Assembly: GCA_039720395.1 (NCBI GenBank)
Contig: JBBPBK010000058.1
Span: 248,001-312,000 of the forward strand
DNA: 64,000 nucleotides
Direction: 5' to 3'
DNA from: Liquidambar formosana
Taxonomy: Eukaryota > Streptophyta > Magnoliopsida > Saxifragales > Altingiaceae
This document shows positions 55,673-64,000 of the stretch, piece by piece. Position numbers and translations under genes: made by a program. How positions within the stretch are numbered: the first letter of the stretch is position 1; each line of letters begins with the position of its first letter. Under the pieces are notes generated by a model, which worked only from the letters and a program-made list of their open reading frames with translations, had not been told where the DNA came from and ran no database searches.

Positions 55673-57798
55673 CTTAATGGGGTGCCATATCTCAAAATGA
55701 ACTAACTTTTTGGACTCAAAGCACTTTTAATACCCCAGAAAGGCCTTCCAACTTAACCCCAGACACTGCTTGTGGGACTCGCTAGGTGACTAGTGGGTCC
55801 CCAACTAGAAATTTAACCTTTACAAGCCTCCATAGGGTAATTGAATGTGCTGTTTCCCAAAACAGACATCATTTTTGGACTCACCACACTCAAATAATCT
55901 TAGGAAGACCCTCCAACCTTACCCTGGTCTCTGCTCATCGAGATCCGCTTGTCTAGACCCGGGTCTTTTTTTAAGCAAAACCCAGAATCAATTCAAACCC
56001 ATCAATCAATCTCAAAAATCATGATCAATGCGCTATTTTTAGAAACGGACAGCATATTCCAACTCAGAACATCCAATTTACCCTAAAGGGACTTTTAGAT
56101 TCAGCTTGGAACCTGGTAGCCAGCTTGGCATTCCTAACTACCAAACCGATGTCCAAACTACTTCAAAAAGTGCATTGGGATGCGAAACGAAGAAAAAATC
56201 TTGAGATCCACACCCTAGATCCGGATCTTGACACCTAATCACATTACCCATCACCTTTTGACACATGTCATCATGGGAAGGGACAAAGCATTAAATACTT
56301 AAACCTACCCTAACTTGCGCTATAGCAAATAGCACAAGATGGAGCAGCTTTTGCTCTATAAATACAACACCTTCTTTTCATACAAAGAGACATCTAAACA
56401 CCCCAAGCTCCGAACTTGAGCTTTGCAAACCCTTGACTCTCTATCTCTCTTTTGCCCAAAATGTTTATTTTCTAAGCCATTTCCAAGATCAAACCTCTCC
56501 CATTCCATCTTCAAAGCCTCTCCTAACTTGAGGCAGTTCTCTCATCTCAAGTTCAAGGAGGAATCTCTCTTACATTTCAACAAAGACGAAGAAGGATGGA
56601 AGATATTTATCAAGTTTCCACCGAACGCGGTAAAGCTTAGTGGTGATCCTTTCGCCCGAACATTCTTTCTCATTTCGTCTTTTCCAGAGCAAGGTGCTTG
56701 AAAAGTTTGCATCTTTCTATCCTTAGCTCACCTCCTTTATTAAGTTTCTTGCTTTCTTAGCATATCATGCATATTAGCTTAGATCTAAAAAAATAGATGT
56801 AGTTTTACAAGCTTTTATGTAGTATATGTAGACGAATACTATCGTCACCCCCTCCCCTGTATTGATCTCAAGTTTTAATCAATAAAGATCCAATTTTTAT
56901 CATGATTGGTGTATGGTTTTCACTATTTTAAACTAAGGACTATTTTTGTGGAGACTTGTTAAATTTGGTAAGTCTTAGAGATCTTGTTCAACAAAGCCCA
57001 TAATCTTTTTATAAATTCCTTAAAAATGTAAACTTTTCCAAAACAAAGATTCGATTGAGCAAAATACTTTGATCTGCCTTTTCCTGACAAGTTGTCCTAT
57101 TTTTGAACTTGAGGTTAGGATTGATAAAGTAGATGCTAGTCATGACTCGGTAATGTAGTGTCTCGATATAAAGGGATAGAGCTACCATGAAAAAGCTCAC
57201 TGAGTGCAAGATAAAAATAAAATAAAATCAATCGGGAATTTTGAACTTTTATAAAGAACCATGATTTTCTTGATTTTAAGGGTTCATTGACAACCTTTGT
57301 TTTTTGAGAATTCTAAGGTGTCCTAACATGATTGGATGGGGTTACCTTGAAAAAACCCAAGATGTTGATTTTCTTGTAGTTTCATCAAGATTCAATTTTT
57401 ATTATAAAAAATGGTTCATTTCTCCAAGAGATGACACCAAGTTCTCAAACTCTTGAATTTACCCGATCACTTAGATAATTGTAAATAAGGCTTAAATAAC
57501 GTCACAACCCAGGATGATATATTTGCTTTAGAATTTCTAGTCTCGAGTAAGGATTTCATTTTCAAGAATGGGTTTAACTAAAGAAAGTTCATAATTCAAA
57601 GCAACCGTTCGTTAACGGATGTGGTAGGGTGTTTAACACCTTCCCTACCCATTATAGAGCCTCTTTACCTAGATCTTTTGTTTGCAAACCATCATCTAGG
57701 AGTCATTCAATTTTAAAATAATAAGGACTAATCAAAAGCCTTAGAGATGACCTTCCACGTCTTTAAATATATGGTAGGTGGCGACTCTAAGTAATTGT

Positions 57799-58216
57799 GC
57801 TTGTATAGTTAAATAAGAGAAAGGCACCCCTAAAGGAGTTATTGAACCTTTTTACTTTTATTCACTATCCAATAGGAAACGCCACGATAATACATGCATA
57901 CCACATAAGGCACATCTGAGCACGAGCACAACTAAGTCATTACCCACACATGGGAAAAACAAGGTAGAGAGATCCACCCCCAACACGGGTCTACCTCACG
58001 AGTTTAGGCTTGTATAGTTAAATAAGAGAAAGGCACCCCTGAAGGAGTTATTTAACCTTTTTACTTTTATTCACTATCCAATAGGAAACACCACAATAAT
58101 ACATGCATACCACATAAGGCACATCTAAGCACGAGCACAACTAAGTCATTACCCACACGTGGGAAAAACAAGGTAGAGAGATCCACCCCCAACAGAGTCT
58201 ACCTCACGAGTTTAGG
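57799..58216 (+). repeat. 209-bp tandem duplication
   Basis: Copies 57799-58007 and 58008-58216 are nearly identical, both starting GCTTGTATAGTTAAATAAGA and ending ACCTCACGAGTTTAG. The duplication lies just past the putative long-LTR end. Confidence 0.93.
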
Positions 58217-59240
58217 GTAGCGACAGCATAGCAACTACACTGGGGAGACAGTTCCCCATGTACTTAGCATTCTCGGGCCAATGAATCTTGAACTTTCTTT
58301 TTAAAACCTTACTTTTTGAAATGAATTCCTTTTTTTTTTTTTTGAAACTATACTATACTAGTTTTAAAATGATAAGTTGTAAATTTTTGTTTATCATGTC
58401 ATTATAATTGTCATTTACTCATTATATTTTCTTCTCATTAATTTCTATCATGAATTTTTGTACAGCATGTTGATATTTTATTGTCAAATTTCTTTACATT
58501 ATTCTTTGCTTTAGATAAGATTTCTTACATAGCATGTTATCTTGTTCTTCATTATATATCACTCTTTATTTTATAAAACACTGCCAAATAAAAGCGCCCT
58601 AAGTACAAATGTAAAATACACTGTTTTAATGGTCCCTTCCTCAGATCACACACTTTAGGATTGCACAGACACACTATCGGCATGAATACTAGAGATGCCA
58701 CTCCCTAGATAGATAGAAGTTCGTGTAGGGAGCCACCAGAATTCGGTTTAATCCGGTTGCGATGCCCGATAAACTCCACTCATACCAATGTGCCCTATAC
58801 GCTTGTGAGGGGTATATGTGTGGGGACTTTGATCTCTCTTTTAGATTATGCATCACCCTCACGTAGTCAGTCAGTCTAAAAAAGAAACATACCGTTTTTG
58901 TGCACGCCTTATCGACAAGGGAGGGGATACGCTGTTAAAATTTCCATACAAGTTGTTCCAAGACAAAGTTTGTTGTCATGCTACATCCACTATTTGTGCA
59001 CTCCTACTCACTTTTTACATATCATTTCTGTATCACATTGAGTTCACCAACGCTAAAAGATGCTAAGAGTATCCTATTCAAAATAGCATGCATATACCTT
59101 AGATTTGACCTTAGGAGGTGTTTTCAAAACATATGCCCAACTTGGGATACGCTAACCTCGAGATTCATTATACCATCAATTCAGTTGCTATTCGTACCTC
59201 TGTCTGAGGATTGTCTACACTATCTTCATGCATAGTCCAT
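58217..59240. other. Probable internal or leader sequence of an Ogre/Tat-like element
   Basis: No coding domain is recognised. A poly-T tract lies at 58330-58343. The segment at about 59070-59170 ('accttagatttgac', 'cttgggatacgc') recurs diverged at about 61720-61800, on the other side of the LINE fragment. Confidence 0.4.
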
Positions 59241-61490
59241 GTTAGTACTGTTGTGCTGGCCGATTTTCTAGCACGTCATTGCATAAGCGTATAAAGTATA
59301 GTCACGTGTCCATAGAGTTCGTGCTAGTGCCGTTGTGCTAGTTGATTATCAGTCTATATACATACACTTTCTAGGCTAGTACCGTTATGTTGGCTAATTT
59401 TCCATTCACATAAGTCTCATGTACACCTACCATTCACATGTCCATGGAGTCTAGGCTAGTACCTTCATGCTAGCTAACTTTTAGGTTGCCACTCATATGT
59501 CCATAAAGTGCAGGCTAGTACTGTTATGCTGGCCCAATGTCTGTCTCATATATACCTACCATTTATGTATACATAGAGTCTAGGCCAGTATTGTTATGCT
59601 AGCCAATTCCTTATTTACCCAAGTCTTGTTCATCGTTCATTCATGTACACACAGAGTCCAAGCTAGCACTGCTATGCTGGTCGATTTTTCATTAATTTAG
59701 TTTCATATCATGCATAAGTCACATTCATCATAGAGTCTAGGCTAGTATCATCGTGCTGGTCAATTTTTAGTGCATACTCACACACATGGAATCTAGGCTG
59801 GTACCGTTATGTTGGCCAATTTTTTCATTCCAACTAAACAAAAATGTACAGTAAGATCAAACAAGCAAAAAGCAAAGAGACAACTCATCAACAAAAACAA
59901 ACTAGTAAGCTAGACAAAGAAGAGCTTACTAGACTGTTTAAGAGATGAGAAGGAAAAGAAACCTCACAGCTCGAGGAAGCAAAAAGAACTATTCTAAAAT
60001 ATCAAACTTGATATTCCAATTATGGCACAAATCACGATTCCTGGCATTGTCCTTCACCCCTTTAAAAGTCAAAACTTTAAACCTAATATCATCAACAATT
60101 AAATTAATAATTACATTAGGGGGTTTGAATAAATTCTCTTGGATTCTTCTATTTCTTTCACCCTATATGTGATACACTGTAGCAGCCCAGGCCATCTTCA
60201 TGACAGAGGAATGGAACGACTTGCCCTTTAAACTATGCACAGCCCATAATTGCTCATTACGCCAATACCTAGGTACCCTTCTTATAGCACCCTTTGGAAG
60301 TATGTCTTTCCAGATTGCAGAAGCATAGCAGCATTCAAAGAAAAGATGATTTCTAGTTTTAGAGTGGCTTGAGCAAAGCACACATTCATCAGTAGAACTA
60401 ACACCCCATAATCTAAGTTTACTTCTAGTAGCAATACGATCTTGCAACACCAGCCAAAGAATAAAGGAGTGTTTAGGAATGCATTTAGGAAACCAGATAA
60501 CACGATGCCAGTCCACTTCCATACCCCTGGACCGAAGAGCCTCCCAAGTAGAATGAGTAGAAAACTCACCAGAAGGAGAAGGGGTCCACATTATAGAATC
60601 TGACCTCAGATGGTTGGGAAGAAAATTGAGGGGCGTGGCAGCTTGAATTTCCATTAGATCAGCAGTTACAGTAACAGGCCACCGCCAAGAGAATTGATCA
60701 ACTATATCACTCACTTTGGCACGATAAGAGAGAGCTGAATCATACATGATTCGAGCGCCAAAATGTTGAAAAAGAGGCCCACTTGGATGCCAATTATCAA
60801 ACCAAAGGAAAGTTCTGGTACCATCACCAATTTTATGTTTGAGGAAGAGCCGACAAATGTGCCTAAACCCAAGAAGCTTCCTCCAAACCCAAGAACATTC
60901 AGATGGGACTTTAACAGCCCAGAAACTATCACCTCTTAATAGGTAAGCTTCAACCCAAGCAACCCAAAGAGACCCAGAACTACAAAACAGGTTCACACAT
61001 GATTAAGAGAAGCAGCCATGTTCCATTCTTTAAGCCGCTTGAATCCAAGCCCTCCCTCAGACTTGGGAAGACATAGAATAGACCATTTAACTTTAGCACT
61101 AGTTAACTTGAGATCACAACCAGTTCAAAGGAAACAACGAAACATTTGTTCAATAAGCTTATAGATAGAATTGGGAAGAATGAAGATGCAACTCCAATAA
61201 GCTAGAATACTATATAGAACTGAACTGATAAGCTGAACCCTGCCTGCATAAGAAAGATGCTTACAACTCCAAGATTGAATACATTTGGCAATACGATCAA
61301 GCAAAGGTTGACAATCTCCTTTAGAAAGCTTCTTGGTGATCAAGGGGACTCCAAAGTAACGAACAGGAAGCTTTCCTTTAGAGAAACCAAGAGTATGGAG
61401 ACTATCAGCCTTAGAAGCACTATTCACATAGTCCTATATTGTACTTACCTATATGTCCAAATTCTATGATAGTACTATTATGCTGGTTGA
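59240..61490 (+). repeat. Degenerate tandem array (55-80 bp units), split by a LINE
   Basis: About nine spaced repeats of the phrase 'ctaggctagtaccgttatg' followed by 'ctggccaattt' occur from 59244 to 59825, and one more at about 61455-61490 beyond the LINE insertion. Spacers vary and often contain 'catgtccatagagtc'. Confidence 0.8.
59830..61432 (-). pseudogene. 5'-truncated LINE fragment: RT thumb, C-terminal zinc domain
   Basis: On the minus strand, GFSKGKLPVRYFGVPLITKK with CKHLSYAGRVQLISSVLYSI (61125-61427) is the end of the RT. A 277-codon open frame (60163-60996) follows, with YLLRGDSFWAVKVPSECSWV, FLWFDNWHPSGPLFQHFG, SGEFSTHSTWEALR, and the zf-RVT motif CVLC-x10-HLFFEC. A stop occurs after ATVYHI, then GERNRRIQENLF continues to about 60000. 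The two parts differ in frame near 61010-61130. It belongs to a different LINE lineage from the one at 1480-8695. No poly-A tail or target duplication is visible. Confidence 0.9.
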
Positions 61491-61499
61491 TTCTTGAGT

Positions 61500-62600
61500 C
61501 ATCCCTGTATTGTACATAGTCATCACTTGCATGCATGTGTCACGTCGCTCGTCCTATCGACGATAAGCTAACCTCATATCACGTTCGTGTCCATTTTAGT
61601 GTAATAGTCGCGTCTGGGTCACCACTTTGACCCTCTTTTTTTATTTTTTATTTTATTTTTATATGTCTTGCATTTGTATACATAGAGTCTAAAATATCAA
61701 GAGTGCCTTACTCGAATGATGTATATATAACCTTAGATTTGGCCATGGGAAATGTTTGTATAACACACACCTTGTTTAGGGTACGTTTACCTTGAGTTAT
61801 CATTCCGTATACATATCTTGCGTCAAGCATACACATTATCATATATTCTAGTGTTCACTAGCGTCGTTACACTGGCCATTTTGTTTAGTCCATGTTTGCA
61901 TATTAAGTCAACCTTGATTTAAGGTCATCCTTACATATTATGTGCACCCCTAGTGTACACTAGGGCGGTTTTGAGTTCATTTCCCCATGATTAGTCGAAA
62001 CTCCGATTGAGTCCCACCCCTGGGTTCATATAGAATCTGTCATTTCTTTTCCTACAGAGAGTTAAGCATTGCATCATTTACATGCCCCTCGTACCCCCAG
62101 TGTACATTGGGGCAGTTTTTGAGTCTGCATTTCATTCATAAGTTGGAATCCCATCTGGAGTCCAGCAAGAGTTTTATTCCTTTGTAATTTGCTTATATTA
62201 AATAAACACATCACTCATGAGTTCATGCATTGCATAATCCTGAGTGGGATGAATCAAATCTATATTTTGCAGATTCCACGTCAGCCACAGTGTAATCAAG
62301 GGAGATTTTTGGAACATTTTTCTCACTATTAGTTCCAATATCATGAGTCCAAGTCATTTGCTCCCTTAGAGCAAGTCTTTTTTCTTTCTTTTTGTATAGG
62401 GTCATATTCTCTAGTGGGAACATTTTTTAGCATTATCTATGACCTACATGTACATATTACTTGCACCTCCAGTGTACATTAGGGTAGATTTTAAGTCCAT
62501 TACGACAGCATCCACCAAAACAGTGTAAGTTGTATTTACCTGAGCGTTCCCCACAACCGACTAAACTTCTTATTGGAATTGTCGGTGAACAAGGTGATCA
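61500..62600. other. Repetitive non-coding sequence
   Basis: The phrase 'agtgtaca(c/t)tagggcggtttt' recurs at about 61951, 62098 and 62470. No coding domain is seen. Confidence 0.5.
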
Positions 62601-62604
62601 TTGT

Positions 62605-64000
62605 GTGAACCCCAGAAATTGGGCCCACAAGGGTTTGGCAAAAAGAAAAGATTGTTTTGTGGGAAAAAGAAAACAAAAGGAGTCGCCACCTTATTTTTTA
62701 AAGGAAACAAGGAAAACCCTAAAATAGTTTGTTTTAAGAAAACAATTTGAATGACTCCATGTTTAAAAAGGAAAGGCAAAAACAATTCTTTTGGAAACCA
62801 AAGAAATCGGGGATTCGGAGGCTAAGTTATGACATGGGAAGGTTCTAGGCGAAGCCTATAGGCACCCATGTCACCCTTTCGGTCTCTCGGTTTATTTGGG
62901 CTAAATTAAGATCTTTTCAACACACAAAATCAATAAATATCATCACAAGACAGCATGCATATCATATACTCCATCCAATCATCCATGCATAATAGGCAAC
63001 ATAAAAGAGAAAAAAAAAAAGGAAAATAATATACAAAAAACCTAGGATACTCGGATCCTAGAACGGACTTGAGCCTTATGAAGAGCGCCTACGTACCATG
63101 CAACGAAATACATGGATCAAAGTCCACATAGTTCGAATAGAATAGGGTTAAATCCTAATATAAACCTATGGTAAAAACCCTAGGTTTCCTTATTTGAAAG
63201 AGAATTGAATAAACCAAGTTTGAATTTGGAAAGAATTCCACAAGAAGGAAACTTTGACAAAAACCAGAATTTTATTGGTTAAGGAAACCCTTGATTAAGA
63301 CCATAGACTTATATTAAAAATTAACCCTAAGAGGGAGAAAAGAAAGAGTTAGGAAGAGAGGTGAATTGGGGCACATTCACACCCACTTACTTGAGCGCAA
63401 TAGCTCCAAGCATTAGTAATTTCAAGCATTGGCAGCCCTATTTGCCATAGGACAATTACCACACCTATTTGTACCCTTACACGTGCTCAAAATCATGCAA
63501 ACACAATGATAGATAAATCTGGACAGAATAGTATTATGGCCTAAAATCATCCACTAATCATGCTAACAGCAAAAATAGCGAACAATAATAAGCTCTAACA
63601 CAATCCTAGAACCATATCATGCATAAAAACCCTAGATATCAACTAACATGCATGCAAAAATATCATAGTTATCCATATGAAAAACATATACAGCAACTAT
63701 GAAGAAAAATCAATAAAAAGCCTAAACTAACATGCTGTATGAAACTAACCTAAAACAAAGACACTAAAAACCCTAAACTCACAAACATGCTTAAAAACAC
63801 ACAAAACAAACTCTAAACATGCTAAAATCAAACTAAACAGAACTTAAATCATGCATATTAACTAACTAAAGCAATAAAACATGATAAAAATCCTAATTTT
63901 AACATGCAATGACACTATGATAACACAAGGACAACAGAAGCACTAGAATCACAACTATGCATTAAGACCTATGAACTAACTCTAAAACATGCAAAAGTCA
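62605..64000 (+). mobile_element. Start of another Ogre/Tat-like LTR (truncated by window end)
   Basis: TGTGAACCCCAGAAATTGGG and then GGAGTCGCCACCTTA (about 62679) with 'ggcacccatgtcaccc' are typical of the start of these long LTRs, parallel to 29698. The remainder is AT-rich with many 'aaacatgc' words. No ORF of note. Confidence 0.5.

Larger units (their letters stand above)
29698..57790 (+). mobile_element. Long Ogre/Tat-like Gypsy LTR, split by the Copia complex
   Basis: The left edge has TGGAGTCACCACCAAC (29698) and the right edge GTAGGTGGCGACTCTA (57775-57790). These are inverted and are the usual terminal words of long Ogre/Tat-type LTRs. Sequence before the Copia complex (to 31847) and after it (from 55673) share style, for example 'ttggactcaaagcac' and 'gaccttccaac'. 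A TATA box TATAAATA is at 56357-56364 and AATAAA at 56881. Without the insertion it is about 4.3 kb. The exact ends, and whether it is solo or a 5' LTR, are not settled; PBS not identified. Confidence 0.6.

Noticed and set aside
56423..56701. 92-codon ORF
   Set aside because: It lies directly downstream of the LTR TATA box in LTR sequence, with no family features.

Overview
This is nuclear DNA of a flowering plant. It is AT-rich, split by introns and dominated by retrotransposons, with no operons, phage genes or CRISPR. I cannot name the species. The only host gene I can support is on the minus strand: a polyamine oxidase of the PAO4 type. Seven exons lie at 22877 down to 737, all in one frame when joined (636 nt, 212 codons). 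The 3' half of the gene runs off the window start. One intron of about 19.1 kb (1203-20272) separates exons 4 and 5 and is filled with transposons. Two of the splice donors are non-GT: GC after exon 7, and GA, possibly broken, after exon 3.

Layout. 1-1202: PAO exons 5-7. About 1480-8695: a decayed L1-type LINE on the plus strand inside intron 4, carrying two DNA elements (3034-3659 and 5664-6666). 8855-9131: a hAT-type MITE. 9179-10539: an inverted-repeat element rich in 'gatacg', enclosing a second element made of 'gatatatcg' (9342-10078). 10575-20172: a decayed Gypsy element with both LTRs. Its pol gene is interrupted by a 'gatatatcg' element (15636-18829), which holds a Copia solo LTR (15744-17590), which holds a MITE (16407-17051). 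20273-22877: PAO exons 4 to 1. 22878-29690: upstream DNA with a (TC)n tract, a 120-bp tandem duplication, a long inverted-repeat element and an LTR-like block.

From about 29.7 kb to about 57.8 kb lies a long Ogre/Tat-like LTR. It is split by a 23.8-kb Copia complex (31848-55672, target duplication cttaa). The outer Copia element is on the plus strand. Its 5' LTR was later hit by a second element of the same family in the opposite orientation (32910-45204, target duplication cctac). That inner element carries a 2.7-kb Gypsy solo LTR, and the outer one carries a solo LTR of its own family. The two Copia copies form a very large inverted repeat. They share an internal deletion and a changed zinc-knuckle cysteine, which points to a non-autonomous lineage moved in trans.

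57.8-62.6 kb is repetitive sequence with short tandem arrays, interrupted by a second LINE fragment (minus strand, about 59830-61432). From about 62.6 kb to the end is the start of another Ogre/Tat-like LTR.

I found no undescribed enzymatic or defence system. The most notable points are the PAO gene with its non-canonical splice sites and giant nested-TE intron, the same-family head-on Copia nesting, the self-complementary 'gatatatcg' element family, and an antisense ORF kept open in both Copia leaders.
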